A DNA stretch of 64,000 bases from Roseateles sp. (GTDB taxonomy: Bacteria; Pseudomonadota; Gammaproteobacteria; Burkholderiales; Burkholderiaceae_C). The translations under genes and the position numbers were made by a program. The notes beneath the pieces were generated by a model, which searched no databases, was not told where the DNA came from, and saw only the letters and a program-made list of their open reading frames with translations. Below are positions 35,384 through 45,454 of this stretch, piece by piece; position 1 is the first letter of the stretch; every line of letters begins with the position of its first letter. The DNA lies in the NCBI GenBank assembly GCA_019234295.1, contig JAFALK010000062.1:62001-126000 (forward strand). Reading direction: 5' to 3'.

Positions 35384-35883
35384 CGCTGAAATCCATTCTT
35401 GCCGGCGCCTGGCGCGGCTTCACCGATCCGGGTCTGGGCAGCGGGCGCATGCCGGCCTGTGTGGCCGGGCCTCTGGCGCACCTGCAATCGCTGGCCCTGC
35501 TGGGCGCGCGACTCTACGTGGCCCAGGTGTTCTGGCTCTCGGGCCTGACCAAAATCCGCGACTGGAGCACGACCCTGGCCCTGTTTGAGAGCGAATACCA
35601 CGTGCCTGTGCTGCCGCCCGAACTCGCGGCCTACATGGGCACGGCCGGCGAGCTCGGCCTGCCAGTGCTGCTCGTTCTGGGCCTGGGCGGGCGTTTCGCG
35701 GCGCTGGGGCTCTCGGTCGTCAACGTGATGGCCGCGCTGAGCCTGGAAGACATCGCCCCGGCCGCGCTGATGGGACACGAGCTCTGGGGCGTGCTGCTGA
35801 TGACGGTGGCGCTGTGGGGGGCAGGAAGGTGGTCCGTGGACCACCTGGTCCTCAGTCGCGTGGGCGGAAGCTCAGCACCATGA
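35380..35883 (+). CDS. DoxX family membrane protein
   Basis: The 167-residue inner-membrane protein has about four hydrophobic segments and the DoxX opening LGARLYVAQVFWLSGLTKI, where helix 1 ends in the typical Ser-Gly-xx-Lys. LPPELAAYMGTAGELGLPVLL follows. DoxX proteins are common last members of DUF692 operons and may supply or accept electrons at the membrane; function here is inferred from position. The start overlaps the DUF2063 stop by ATGA. Its last 32 bases overlap the 3' end of the convergent tolA gene. Confidence 0.88.
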   Translation: MTLKSILAGAWRGFTDPGLGSGRMPACVAGPLAHLQSLALLGARLYVAQVFWLSGLTKIRDWSTTLALFESEYHVPVLPPELAAYMGTAGELGLPVLLVLGLGGRFAALGLSVVNVMAALSLEDIAPAALMGHELWGVLLMTVALWGAGRWSVDHLVLSRVGGSSAP

Positions 35884-36705
35884 GGGGCTGAACGCTGCCG
35901 TCGGTATCGCGCGGCAGGATTTCGGTCTTGTCGATCGCGCGAAGCACGGCGTTGTCCCAGTCCGGGTCGCCGCTGGGCTTGACGAGTTTGCGGCCGATGA
36001 TGGTGCCGTCCGGCGCCACGCGAACCTCTACTTCGGCGGCTGGATTGCCCGCCGGGTCACCGCTGTAGATGATGTTGGGCTTCACGCGGGCCACGATGCG
36101 GCCCCGATAGCTCGACGAAGGGCCGGAGCTGCGCAGCGCCGTGCCGGTGGCCGTGGGAGCGCCGGTGGCGCCGGCCATGCCCTGCATGCGCTTGATGTAA
36201 TCCTGGCGCAGGGCCTCGCGCTTGGCGTCGGCATCCTTGATCGCCTTCTCGGCCTTGAGCTTGTCCAGTTTTTCCTGCTTCTGCTGGTCGAGCTTCTTCT
36301 TGTCCTCAGCGGCCTTCCTGTCTTCCTCGCGCTTCTTCTCGAGCAGCTTCTGCTGTTCCGCCAGCTCCTTGCGTTTCTTTTCCTCCTTGGCCTTGGCGAT
36401 GGCGATCTCGGCATCGGCGTGCGCCTGCAACTCCTCGGCCGTGGGTTGCGGCGGATTCGGTTCGCGCTTGACCTCGGGTTCGGGCTCGGGCGGGGGCTCC
36501 ACGGCCTTGGGTGCGGCGGCCTGCGGCACGGCCGACCACAACTCGGCCTCGAAGGCCTGCGGCGTGCTCGTGTGCCAGGCCACGCCGAGGCTCAAGGCCA
36601 GCACGAGCAGGCCATGGGCGATGAGCGCGAAAGCCAGGCCGCGGCCCATACCAGGCGCCTCGGGCGGGCGCAGTGGATCGTGGAAGCGCGAAAGGGCGAA
36701 GCCGG

Positions 36706-36709
<4 letters not shown>
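35852..36709 (-). CDS. tolA: Cell envelope integrity protein TolA
   Basis: The 285-residue protein has an N-terminal membrane anchor (LAFALIAHGLLVLALSLGVAW), a Pro/Glu stretch, a long charged alpha-helical region of repeated K/E/A words (about 85-170) and a C-terminal TonB/TolA domain (EVEVRVAPDGTIIGRKLV, then DWDNAVLRAIDKTE). It links TolQR energy to the outer membrane during division. It overlaps tolR by ATGA. Unlike most proteobacteria, tolB and pal do not follow; the convergent DoxX gene comes next. Confidence 0.93.
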
Positions 36710-37140
<431 letters not shown>

Positions 37141-37141
37141 G

Positions 37142-37828
37142 TCAGTGTCCTTGCACGGGCGCGCCGGCGTTGCGCTGCAGGATGTTGGAGAACTCCTCGA
37201 TGAAGGTCTCCAGCGTGATGGCACTGCGGTCGATCTGGCGCGCGAAGCGGTTGAAGGCCAGCACGGCGGGAATCGCGGCGAACAGGCCGATGGCCGTGGC
37301 CACAAGCGCTTCAGCAATGCCCGGCGCAACCGTGGCCAGCGTGACCTGGGTCAGATTGGAGAGGCCGACGAAGGCGTGCATGATCCCCCAGATCGTGCCG
37401 AACAGGCCGATGTAGGGCGAGACCGAGCCGACCGAGGCGAGGAAGGAGAGGTTGCTCTCCATCGCATCGAGCTCGCGCTGAAAGCTGGCGCGCATGGCGC
37501 GGCGCGAGGCGTCGAGCATGGCCGTGGCATCGGAGATGCGCTTCTCGCGCAGCTTGAGGAACTCGCGCATGCCCGAGGCGAAGATGCGTTCCAGCGGGGC
37601 ACCGTCCTTGCGATTGCCGACCGTGTTGAACAGCTCGTTCAGGTTCTTGCCCGACCAGAACTCCTGCTCAAAAGCTTCGTTGCCATCCTTGACCCGCCTG
37701 AGCGAGATGAGCTTGCCGAAGATGACGGTCCAGCTGGCCACAGAGACCAGCAGCAGGGCAGCGATCACGAGCTGCACGACGAAGCTGGCGTGCAGGATCA
37801 AGGAGACGATGGAGAGGTCGTTGTTCAT
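37142..37828 (-). CDS. tolQ: Tol-Pal system protein TolQ
   Basis: The 228-residue inner-membrane protein has three hydrophobic segments; the second and third (SVGSVSPYIGLFGTIWGIM and GIAEALVATAIGLFAAIPAV) are the conserved MotA/TolQ/ExbB proton-channel helices. It forms a pentamer around the TolR dimer. The start overlaps the ybgC stop by ATGA. Confidence 0.96.
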   Translation of the reverse strand: MNNDLSIVSLILHASFVVQLVIAALLLVSVASWTVIFGKLISLRRVKDGNEAFEQEFWSGKNLNELFNTVGNRKDGAPLERIFASGMREFLKLREKRISDATAMLDASRRAMRASFQRELDAMESNLSFLASVGSVSPYIGLFGTIWGIMHAFVGLSNLTQVTLATVAPGIAEALVATAIGLFAAIPAVLAFNRFARQIDRSAITLETFIEEFSNILQRNAGAPVQGH

Positions 37829-38229
37829 TGGGGGATGGCACTCAGGATGGCCTGGGGGATTCTGCTGGATTTCAAGGTCTGCGACTCAACGCAGCCGATG
37901 CGGATTTCGCCTTCCGTCAGCAGGGTTTCGCCTCGAAACGCCTGCTGGAAGATGTTCATGCTCGCGCGACCGGTCTCGCGCGGCTCCACGGTGACGCGAA
38001 GCTCGTCGTCCAGCCGGGCGCTCTGCAGATAGCGCACGCTGGTCGATGCCACCACGAAGATCAGGCCGGTGTCCTCACGCATCGCTTGCTGGCCGAAGCC
38101 GATAGAGCGCAGCCACTCGGTGCGGGCCCGCTCGAAGAATTTCAAGTAATTGGCGTAGAAGACGATGCCGCCGGCATCCGTATCTTCCCAGTACACCCGC
38201 ACCCGGTGCTCGAACGGTTTCACAGGCAT
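37825..38229 (-). CDS. ybgC: Tol-Pal-associated acyl-CoA thioesterase YbgC
   Basis: The 134-residue hot-dog thioesterase has VYWEDTDAGGIVFYANYLKFFERARTEWL-like text, of which EDTDAGGIVFYANYLKF is the catalytic signature with Asp in the first part. It hydrolyses short or medium acyl-CoA/ACP and conventionally starts tol-pal operons. It overlaps the aminotransferase gene by ten bases at its start and tolQ by four at its end. Confidence 0.95.
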   Translation of the reverse strand: MPVKPFEHRVRVYWEDTDAGGIVFYANYLKFFERARTEWLRSIGFGQQAMREDTGLIFVVASTSVRYLQSARLDDELRVTVEPRETGRASMNIFQQAFRGETLLTEGEIRIGCVESQTLKSSRIPQAILSAIPQ

Positions 38230-39398
38230 TGCTTCCAGCGCGAAACAGCTTCGCGCATGTCGCTCATCGAGCCGGAGAAGGACAGGCGTAGCCAGCGGCC
38301 CGGTTCGGCATGGCCGAAATCGCGGCCCGGTGTGAGGGCGATCTGGGCTCGCTGCATCAGCTCGAAGGCGTAGTCCCAGCTGTTGTCGCTGAACTTGGAG
38401 ACGTCGATCCAGGCGTAGAAGGCGCCGTCGGGCATGACGGGCACCGGCAGGCCCAGCTCGCGCAGTGCCTGCACGATGTAGTTGCGGCGCTCTTTCAGTG
38501 CGGCGCGGCGGCGCTCGTACTCGGCGAGGCTCTCAGGCTCGAAGCAGGCCAGGGCCGCGTGCTGCGCGAGGGTCGAAGGGCAGATGAAGAGATTCTGCGC
38601 GAGCTTCTCCACCGGAGCCACGAGCCCGGGAGGCAGGACCAGCCAACCCAGCCGCCAGCCCGTCATGCCGAAATACTTGGAGAAGCTGTTGACGGAGATG
38701 ATGTCCTCGCCGAGCGCCAAAGCGCTGCCACCGTATCGTTCGTCGTAGCTCAGGCCCAGATAAATCTCGTCGACGATGGTGACGCCCTTGCGCTCGCGCA
38801 CGGCTTGCGCAATCGCGCGAAGCTCTTCCGCGGCAATCGAGGTACCGGTCGGGTTGCTCGGCGATGCCAGCAGCACGCCGGCTGTCCCTGCGTCCCAGGC
38901 CTGGGTCAGCTGCGCGGCGGTCGGTTGGAAGCGCTGCTCGGGCCCGCAGGGCAGCAGCACCGGCTCCGCATCGGCCGCTGCGACAAAGTGGCGGTTGCAG
39001 GGGTAGCTCGGATCGGGCATCAGCACGCGGTCGCCGCGCTCGAAGAGCGCCAAACACATAAGCTGCAAGGCCGCCGAGGCGCCTGCGGTGACGACGATGC
39101 GATCGGGCGCGATGGCCAACCCGAAGTGCTGGACATACCAGCGTGAGATCGCCTCACGCAGGGCGGGTAGGCCGGCGGCGTGGGTGTAGCGCGTCTGCGC
39201 ATTCGCGATGCAGTTGCGCGCCGCCTGCTCCACGAGAGGCGCCGCGCCCCACTCGGGCTCGCCGATGTTCAGGTAGATCATGGGCCGGCCGCCGCGGGCT
39301 GGGTCGCACAAGGGGCTGCGCGCGATTTCATCGGCGGCCTTGGCAACTTCCATGACGTAGAAGGGCTCGATACCGTCGAGCCGGCGGGCGAGCTTCAT
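38220..39398 (-). CDS. PLP-dependent class I/II aminotransferase
   Basis: The 392-residue fold-type I enzyme has YLNIGEPEW near the start, [15 protein letters not shown] (cofactor phosphate binding), [11 protein letters not shown], the Asp of [11 protein letters not shown] and the Schiff-base Lys in [18 protein letters not shown], with the terminal Arg in [10 protein letters not shown]. Substrate class is not clear; it groups with AspC/AlaA-like enzymes. The start at 39398 overlaps the nusB stop (ATGA). The open frame extends upstream into nusB but that part is not coding. Confidence 0.9.
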   Translation of the reverse strand: MKLARRLDGIEPFYVMEVAKAADEIARSPLCDPARGGRPMIYLNIGEPEWGAAPLVEQAARNCIANAQTRYTHAAGLPALREAISRWYVQHFGLAIAPDRIVVTAGASAALQLMCLALFERGDRVLMPDPSYPCNRHFVAAADAEPVLLPCGPEQRFQPTAAQLTQAWDAGTAGVLLASPSNPTGTSIAAEELRAIAQAVRERKGVTIVDEIYLGLSYDERYGGSALALGEDIISVNSFSKYFGMTGWRLGWLVLPPGLVAPVEKLAQNLFICPSTLAQHAALACFEPESLAEYERRRAALKERRNYIVQALRELGLPVPVMPDGAFYAWIDVSKFSDNSWDYAFELMQRAQIALTPGRDFGHAEPGRWLRLSFSGSMSDMREAVSRWKQCL

Positions 39399-39889
39399 TT
39401 GGCGTTGAGATGCGCCGCTACTTCCTGCGGCCTCAGGTCCGTGGCCGCGCGGTCCAGCACGCCGTTGACGTATTTGTGGCCGTCGGTGCCGCCGAAGGAC
39501 TTGGCCAGCTCGACGGCCTCGTTGATGGCGACACGGTAGGGAATGTCCACGCAGTGCTTGAGCTCGTAGGCGCCGATCATCAGCACGCTGTGCTCGATGG
39601 GCGAGAGCTCGTTCGTCTGGCGGTCCACATGTCGGGCGAGCACGGCGTCGAGGTCGGCGGCTTCGTGCATGCAGCCGTTCAGGAGCGCCTCGTAGTGCGC
39701 CTTGTCGACCTTGCCGAAGCCTTCTTGCTCGCGCGTGTGGGCGTCGATCGCGGCGAGGTCTTCGCCGGTGATCAACCACTGGTAGAGGCCTTGCAGCGCG
39801 AACTCGCGCGAGCGGCGGCGGGCTGACTTCGGCGCTGCCTTCTTGGCAGGCGCGCTCTTCTTGGCCGGGGCGGCTGGCTGGGTGCTCAC
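39395..39889 (-). CDS. nusB: Transcription antitermination factor NusB
   Basis: The 164-residue all-helical RNA-binding protein works with NusE (S10) at boxA in rRNA antitermination. [20 protein letters not shown] is the arginine-rich RNA-binding start, and [20 protein letters not shown] the conserved C-terminal core. An N-terminal Lys/Ala/Pro tail of about 20 residues precedes it. The start is GTG, overlapping the ribH stop as GTGA. Confidence 0.95.
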   Translation of the reverse strand: MSTQPAAPAKKSAPAKKAAPKSARRRSREFALQGLYQWLITGEDLAAIDAHTREQEGFGKVDKAHYEALLNGCMHEAADLDAVLARHVDRQTNELSPIEHSVLMIGAYELKHCVDIPYRVAINEAVELAKSFGGTDGHKYVNGVLDRAATDLRPQEVAAHLNAK

Positions 39890-40350
39890 GACAATGCTTT
39901 CATCAAATGGGCCATCTCGACGGCCACACGGCCTGCGTCGCGGCCTTTTTCTTCGGTACGGGCCCAGGCCTGCGCTTCGTTCTCGACGGTGAGGATGGCG
40001 TTCGAGATGGGCAGTTGGTGGTCCAGCGAGACGCGGGTGACGGCACTGCCGCTCTCGTTGGCGACGAGCTCGAAATGGTAGGTCTCGCCGCGAATGATGC
40101 AGCCGAGCGCGACGAGCGCATCGAATCGCTTGCTCGCGGCCATGGCCGCCAGTGCCACGGGCACTTCGAGCGCGCCGGGCACGGTCACGTGCTCGACGGC
40201 ATTGGCCGCCACGCCCAGGGCGTGCAGCTCACTGATGCAGGCCTTGGCGAGGGCGCCGGTGATGGCGTGGTTGAAGCGTGCCTGGACCACGCCGATGCGC
40301 AGACCCTGGCCGCTGACGTTGGTGACGGGACCTTGATCGGAACCTTGCAT
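39886..40350 (-). CDS. ribH: 6,7-dimethyl-8-ribityllumazine synthase
   Basis: The 154-residue enzyme condenses DHBP with the ribityl-aminouracil in riboflavin synthesis. It shows [16 protein letters not shown] (N-terminal phosphate and phenyl binding), [32 protein letters not shown] with the catalytic His, and [18 protein letters not shown]. It sits between ribBX and nusB, the standard proteobacterial order. Confidence 0.97.
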   Translation of the reverse strand: MQGSDQGPVTNVSGQGLRIGVVQARFNHAITGALAKACISELHALGVAANAVEHVTVPGALEVPVALAAMAASKRFDALVALGCIIRGETYHFELVANESGSAVTRVSLDHQLPISNAILTVENEAQAWARTEEKGRDAGRVAVEMAHLMKALS

Positions 40351-40361
40351 GGCCCGGCTCC

Positions 40362-41453
40362 TTATTTTCTTGGGGCGATGAAGCCCGTGACTTCGAGACC
40401 GTAGCCGGTCATGCTGGGCATGCGGCGCGGGCTGCCGAGCAGCTTCATGCGGTGGACGCCCAGCTCGCGCAGAATTTGGGCGCCGACGCCATAGGTGCGC
40501 AGGTCCATGACCGGCGCCAGGTTGGCTTCACTTCCCTGCATGCGGGTGACGATGCCGCCGGGTTCCTCGGCGCCGCAGTTGAGCAGTACGGCCACACCGT
40601 GGCCAGCGCGCTGCAGCTCGGCCAGCGCGCTCGGCAGGGGCCAGGAGTGGCTGCAATGTCCGGCGTCGAGCAGGTCCAGCACCGAGAGCGGCTCGTGCAC
40701 GCGCACGGGGACTTCGTCGCTCGCCGACCACTGGCCGACCGACAAGGCCATGTGCACTCCACCGGCGCGGTCGCGGAAAACGTGGCACTCAAATGGGCCC
40801 TGGGCGGTTTGCAGCGGGCGCTGGGCGACGCGCTCGATGAGGGTTTCGTTGCGGCTGCGGTGCTCGATCAGGGCGGCGATGGTGCCGATCTTGATGCCGT
40901 GCTCCTGGGCGAATACTTCCAGGTCCGGCAGCCGGGCCATGGTGCCGTCGTCCTTCATGATCTCGCAGATGACCGCGGCCGGCTCCAGACCGGCCATGCG
41001 GGCCAGGTCGCAGCCGGCCTCGGTATGGCCGGCTCGCATCAGCACACCACCATCCTGGGCTTGCAGCGGGAAGATGTGTCCGGGCTGGACGAGATCGCGA
41101 TGTGTGGCGTTGCGGGCCACTGCGGCCTGCACGGTGCGGGCGCGGTCGGCCGCCGAGATGCCGGTGGACACGCCCGTGGCCGCCTCGATGGAGACGGTGA
41201 AGGCGGTGCCGTGGCGCGTACCGTTGCGGGTGGCCATGGGCGGCAATTGCAGGCGCTCGCAACGTTCGCGGGTCAGGGTCAGGCAGATCAGGCCACGGCC
41301 GAATTTGGCCATGAAATTGATCGCCTCGGGGGTGACGTGGTCAGCGGCCAGAACCAGATCGCCTTCGTTCTCGCGATCTTCTTCGTCGACCAGAATGACC
41401 ATACGACCAGCTGCCAGTTCGGCAACCAGCTCGGGGACGGGGGATATAGGCAT
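40362..41453 (-). CDS. ribB: 3,4-dihydroxy-2-butanone-4-phosphate synthase with degenerate GTP cyclohydrolase II domain (RibBX)
   Basis: The 363-residue protein has an intact DHBP synthase in residues 1 to about 205: [32 protein letters not shown], and [22 protein letters not shown]. The second half keeps the cyclohydrolase II length and fold cues but lacks its catalytic zinc motif: where SEC...CDCG is expected there is [18 protein letters not shown], and the QEGRGIGL loop is replaced by [11 protein letters not shown]. It should make DHBP but not the pyrimidine precursor, as described for RibBX proteins. Another ribA gene is needed elsewhere. Confidence 0.93.
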   Translation of the reverse strand: MPISPVPELVAELAAGRMVILVDEEDRENEGDLVLAADHVTPEAINFMAKFGRGLICLTLTRERCERLQLPPMATRNGTRHGTAFTVSIEAATGVSTGISAADRARTVQAAVARNATHRDLVQPGHIFPLQAQDGGVLMRAGHTEAGCDLARMAGLEPAAVICEIMKDDGTMARLPDLEVFAQEHGIKIGTIAALIEHRSRNETLIERVAQRPLQTAQGPFECHVFRDRAGGVHMALSVGQWSASDEVPVRVHEPLSVLDLLDAGHCSHSWPLPSALAELQRAGHGVAVLLNCGAEEPGGIVTRMQGSEANLAPVMDLRTYGVGAQILRELGVHRMKLLGSPRRMPSMTGYGLEVTGFIAPRK

Positions 41454-41464
41454 AGACCCGGATT

Positions 41465-42538
41465 CTAAAGGGGCCGGGCTCGGAGTCTAAGGTCCGGGCC
41501 TACGGGCGTCATGTCGAGCCATTGCCAGCGGCTGGCCTGATCCAGGCCCGGCAGGGGCGGCAGGGCGGCCAGCTCGCGGCCCGGGCCGATCAGCATGGGG
41601 GCCATGTAGATGAGGAGTTCGTCTACGAGGCCCTCGCGCAGCAGAGAGCCGTTGAGCCTATGACCGGCCTCGACGTGGAGCTCGTTGATGCCGCGGCGGC
41701 CCAGGTCGGCCAGGGCCGCGCCCAGATCAACCTTGGCACCGGGACCTGGCAAGGCGACGACCTCAATGCCTGCGCGCAGCGGGCCGGCGCTATAGACAAG
41801 CACGTCGCCTGGCGGCTGCAGGATGCGCGCCGAGGGAGAAATCTCCAGGCGCGAATCGATGATGACCCGCAGCGGCTGGCGTGGTGTCTCGACAAGCCGG
41901 ACGTCCAGGCGCGGATCGTCCTCGCGGACTGTGCCGATGCCAGTCAGGATGGCGCCGGCGCGCTTGCGAAAGAGATGCCCATCGCGGCGCGCCGCCTCCT
42001 GCGTGATCCACTGGCTGCGGCCGTCGCTCAACGCTGTGCGACCGTCCAGCGAGGCCGCGATCTTCATGCGCACGAAGGGCCGGCCGCGCTGCATGCGGGA
42101 GAAGAAGCCGATGTTGAGCTCGCGAGACTCCTCGGCAAGCAGGCCGCAACTGACCTCGATGCCGGCGCAGGCCAGGCGGGAGAGTCCCTGGCCGGCGACT
42201 TGGGGGTTCGGGTCCTGTACGGCAGCCGCCACGCGCTTCAAGCCGGCCGCGATCAGGGCGTCGCAGCAGGGCGGCGTGCGTCCGTGGTGCGAGCAGGGCT
42301 CCAGCGTCACGTAGGCCGTGGCCCCGCGAACGTCGGCGCCCCGGGCGGCGGCGTCGCGCAGGGCCATGACCTCGGCATGTGGGCCGCCGGCCTGCTGCGT
42401 ATGGCCGCTGCCGATGACCTCGCCTTGGTCGTTGACGATCACACAGCCGACGCGCGGATTCGGCTCGGTCAGGCCGATTGCTGATTCGGCGAGGGCCAGG
42501 GCCCGGCGCATGAAGACGGTGTCGACGGGGGGGTGCAT
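41465..42538 (-). CDS. ribD: Bifunctional riboflavin deaminase/reductase RibD
   Basis: The 357-residue enzyme has an N-terminal zinc deaminase domain (GGPHAEVMAL and LEPCSHHGRTPPC) and a C-terminal NADPH reductase domain from about residue 150 (RPFVRMKIAASLDGRTAL, TGIGTVREDDPRLDVR). It converts DARPP to ARPP. The ribB gene follows after only 11 bases; the ribE (riboflavin synthase alpha) gene usually found between them is missing. A second in-frame Met ten codons in is an alternative start. The gap to nrdR (42539-42737) shows nothing I can support. Confidence 0.96.
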   Translation of the reverse strand: MHPPVDTVFMRRALALAESAIGLTEPNPRVGCVIVNDQGEVIGSGHTQQAGGPHAEVMALRDAAARGADVRGATAYVTLEPCSHHGRTPPCCDALIAAGLKRVAAAVQDPNPQVAGQGLSRLACAGIEVSCGLLAEESRELNIGFFSRMQRGRPFVRMKIAASLDGRTALSDGRSQWITQEAARRDGHLFRKRAGAILTGIGTVREDDPRLDVRLVETPRQPLRVIIDSRLEISPSARILQPPGDVLVYSAGPLRAGIEVVALPGPGAKVDLGAALADLGRRGINELHVEAGHRLNGSLLREGLVDELLIYMAPMLIGPGRELAALPPLPGLDQASRWQWLDMTPVGPDLRLRARPL

Positions 42539-42737
42539 GGGCGGCAGTCTACTCAGAGTGCGTGCCGGGGCGTGGCGGCATCCTGGTGGAGCACGGTCAT
42601 GGTTGCTGGCGAAGTGCCCAATGCCTGGATCGATGGCGTGGCCGGAAAGGGCAGGCCTGCCGTGCGCGGCCGTACGCGTCGAAGGCGGAGGACAAGGCCC
42701 TGGCTTGGGCCCGAATCCACGGGGGAAAAACTGAAGC

Positions 42738-43181
42738 TCAGATTTCCCGAATCAGCTGCCGGAACTCGTCGACGTCTTCGAAGCTGCGGTAGACCGAGGC
42801 GAAGCGCACATAGGCGACCTTGTCGATCTTCTTGAGCTCGCGCATCACATACTCACCGAGCTTGGTCGAGGGCATTTCGCGCGCGCCGCTGGCGAGCAGC
42901 TTTTCCTCGATGCGGGCCAGCGCGGCGTCGATCTGCTCGACGCTCACGGGGCGCTTGCGCAGCGCCAATGTCATGGAAGCGCGCAGCTTGTTCGGGTCGA
43001 AGTCGGCGCGCGTGCCATCCTTCTTCACCACCAGGGGCAGTGCGATCTCGGGTCGCTCGTAGGTGGTGAAGCGCTTGTCGCAGTGCAGGCAGCGGCGGCG
43101 GCGGCGGATCACGTCGCCCTCATCCGATTCCCGAGTCTCGGCGACCTGGGTTTCGGTATGAGAGCAGAACGGACAGCGCAT
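42738..43181 (-). CDS. nrdR: Transcriptional repressor NrdR
   Basis: The 147-residue regulator has an N-terminal zinc ribbon (C3, C6, C31, C34) followed by an ATP-cone domain ([19 protein letters not shown]). It represses ribonucleotide reductase genes in response to dATP/ATP at NrdR boxes. It lies 16 bases after glyA, the usual proteobacterial arrangement. Confidence 0.97.
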   Translation of the reverse strand: MRCPFCSHTETQVAETRESDEGDVIRRRRRCLHCDKRFTTYERPEIALPLVVKKDGTRADFDPNKLRASMTLALRKRPVSVEQIDAALARIEEKLLASGAREMPSTKLGEYVMRELKKIDKVAYVRFASVYRSFEDVDEFRQLIREI

Positions 43182-43197
43182 CGCTCAGCCGAGTGAC

Positions 43198-44445
43198 TCA
43201 GCGATAGACGGGGAAGTCGCGCGTCAGCGCCGCAACCTTCTCGCGCACCGCGGCCAGGTTGGCCTCGTCGTGCGGGTTGTCCAGGACGTCCGCGATCAGG
43301 TTCGCCGTGATCCGGACCTGCTCTTCCTTGAAGCCGCGCGTCGTCATCGCGGGCGTACCCAGGCGGATGCCGCTTGTGACCATGGGCTTTTGCGGATCGT
43401 TCGGGATGCCGTTCTTGTTGCAGGTCATGTGGGCCTTGCCCAGCACGGCCTCGGCTTCCTTGCCCGTCATGTTCTTGGGACGCAGGTCGACGAGCATCAC
43501 GTGGCTGTCGGTGCCGCCCGAGACGATGCGCAGGCCGCGCTCGGTCAGCACCTGGGCCAGCACCTTGGCGTTCTTGACGACTTGTTCCTGGTAGGCCTTG
43601 AACTCGGGCGACAGGGCCTCCTTGAAGGCCACGGCCTTGCCGGCGATGACGTGCATCAGCGGGCCGCCCTGGATGCCGGGGAAGATGGCCGAGTTGATCT
43701 GCTTGGCCACATGATCCTTCATCAGGATGAAGCCGCCGCGCGGGCCGCGCAGGCTCTTGTGCGTCGTGGAGGTCACCACGTCGGCATGTGGCACCGGGTT
43801 CGGGTAAACGCCCGCGGCGACCAGACCGGCATAGTGGGCCATGTCCACCATGAAATAGGCACCGATCTCCTTGGCGATCTTGGCGAAGCGCTCGAAGTCG
43901 ATGCGCAACGAATAGGCCGACGCGCCAGCGATGATCAGCTTGGGCTTTTGCTCGCGGGCCAGACGCTCCATAGCGTCGTAGTCGATTTCTTCCTTCTCGG
44001 TCAGGCCGTAGGACACAACCTTGAACCACTTACCGCTCATGTTCAGCGGCATGCCGTGCGTCAGGTGGCCCCCTTCGGCCAGACTCATGCCCATGATGGT
44101 GTCGCCCGGCTGGAGGAGCGCGAAGAACACGCCCTGGTTGGCCTGGGAGCCCGAGTTGGGTTGCACATTGGCGTGCTCGGCGCCGAAGAGCTCCTTCAGG
44201 CGGTCGATGGCCAGCTGTTCCACCACGTCCACGTACTCGCAGCCGCCGTAGTAGCGCTTGCCGGGATAGCCCTCGGCGTACTTGTTGGTCAGCTGGCTAC
44301 CCTGAGCCTGCATCACGGCCGGCGAGGTGTAGTTCTCCGAGGCGATCAGCTCGATGTGATCTTCCTGGCGACGGTTCTCGTTCTGGATGGCGGCCCAGAG
44401 GTCTGGATCGACCTGGGCGATGGTGGAGGTGTTGCGATCAAACAT
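43198..44445 (-). CDS. glyA: Serine hydroxymethyltransferase
   Basis: The 415-residue PLP enzyme interconverts serine and glycine with tetrahydrofolate. It shows [43 protein letters not shown] and the PLP lysine in [17 protein letters not shown]. It is the first gene of the long minus-strand run through tolA. Its leader (44446-44626) contains hairpins including GGCCCGG/CCGGGCC arms at 44564-44570 and 44580-44586, but I could not match it to a known riboswitch. Confidence 0.98.
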   Translation of the reverse strand: MFDRNTSTIAQVDPDLWAAIQNENRRQEDHIELIASENYTSPAVMQAQGSQLTNKYAEGYPGKRYYGGCEYVDVVEQLAIDRLKELFGAEHANVQPNSGSQANQGVFFALLQPGDTIMGMSLAEGGHLTHGMPLNMSGKWFKVVSYGLTEKEEIDYDAMERLAREQKPKLIIAGASAYSLRIDFERFAKIAKEIGAYFMVDMAHYAGLVAAGVYPNPVPHADVVTSTTHKSLRGPRGGFILMKDHVAKQINSAIFPGIQGGPLMHVIAGKAVAFKEALSPEFKAYQEQVVKNAKVLAQVLTERGLRIVSGGTDSHVMLVDLRPKNMTGKEAEAVLGKAHMTCNKNGIPNDPQKPMVTSGIRLGTPAMTTRGFKEEQVRITANLIADVLDNPHDEANLAAVREKVAALTRDFPVYR

Positions 44446-44626
44446 TGTGTTGGGGCTTGAATGATGACGCCCTGACGTCGGAACGCAGGGCTGCCCAGGC
44501 GAACGGCTGAAAGACGATGCAAGGATCGTTCGCGCTCCCCGGTGTTCATCACCTCAGGCCGCAGGCCCGGCATGCTGCACCGGGCCGCGACCTTGATCGC
44601 CAGTCGCGCGAGTAGGGGAGTGTAGA

Positions 44627-45454
44627 TCAGTGCTGCAGCAGCGCGACCCGTTCGTCCGCGGCGCCGCTCGCGGGCTTGGCTTGCTGAGCCACCGGCGTGC
44701 GGCCGGCAAGGGCGGCATTGAGCTGCTCCTGTTCAGCGAGCACACGGGCGGTATAGCCCGAGTCGTCGCCAAGATTTGCAGCGCCGACGTACAGGCGCAG
44801 ACCCTCCTCGATACTGCCGCCGCGGCGCACCGCGTCCCTGAGCACCTGCACGCCCACGCGCAGATTCGTGACCGGATCGAAGGCGGCGTGGTTGCCGCCA
44901 AAGGCTTCGTACTTGTCGTCGTGGACCCGCGTCATGACCTGCATCAGGCCTTGGGCACCGACAGAACTCTGGGCAAAGGGGTTGAAACCCGACTCCACGG
45001 CCATCACGGCCAGGATCAGGGTCGGCTCCAGGTGTGCGCGCGGGCCTGCCGACCAGGCCTCCTTGACGAGGCGGGCAATCGGTTCGGGCGCGACGTGGTA
45101 GCGGCGGGTCAGATACTGGGCCACGGCCGCCTGCTGGCGGTTGAGCTCGCGGGGGTCCGCCGCCGTGGCGCGGGCGACGGCATCCGGTTCGGCGGTGGCG
45201 ATCAGGGTGTCGCCATCAGCCTCGGCGCGGGCCTCCTGGCGAGCGCTGAGCCAGTCCAGCACCTTGGCTTCGATTTGGCTACGCAGCTCGGCCTGGCTTC
45301 CGAAGGTCAGGGCAAGGGAAACCACGGCCAGACCGACGAGGGCCAGCGTGTTGTGGCTCACGACCAGCAGGCCTTGACCGATGTCCTTGACGAACACGGT
45401 GGCGGCGGCGCCGGCGCGGCGGGCGAGGGAGGAAACTTCAAAGCGCGCTGTCAT
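44627..45454 (-). CDS. Membrane-anchored lytic transglycosylase (SLT family)
   Basis: The 275-residue protein has one hydrophobic segment (LALVGLAVVSLALTFG, about 37-52), so it is probably tethered with its C-terminal domain in the periplasm. The SLT domain shows the catalytic Glu in ILAVMAVESGFNPFAQSSVGA, then GLMQVMT and NLRVGVQVLRDAV with the typical late GAAN-like VGAANLG. It cleaves peptidoglycan glycan strands. The start at 45454 has a strong AAAGGAG. The mRNA leader appears long and structured. Confidence 0.9.
   Translation of the reverse strand: MTARFEVSSLARRAGAAATVFVKDIGQGLLVVSHNTLALVGLAVVSLALTFGSQAELRSQIEAKVLDWLSARQEARAEADGDTLIATAEPDAVARATAADPRELNRQQAAVAQYLTRRYHVAPEPIARLVKEAWSAGPRAHLEPTLILAVMAVESGFNPFAQSSVGAQGLMQVMTRVHDDKYEAFGGNHAAFDPVTNLRVGVQVLRDAVRRGGSIEEGLRLYVGAANLGDDSGYTARVLAEQEQLNAALAGRTPVAQQAKPASGAADERVALLQH

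Noticed and set aside
42539-42737. Small overlapping frames between nrdR and ribD
   Set aside because: Arg/Trp-rich, no RBS or homology signal; treated as a plain intergenic region.
44446-44626. Glycine or tetrahydrofolate riboswitch ahead of glyA
   Set aside because: Hairpins are present but the conserved GCCGAAGG-type or other known aptamer blocks are missing.
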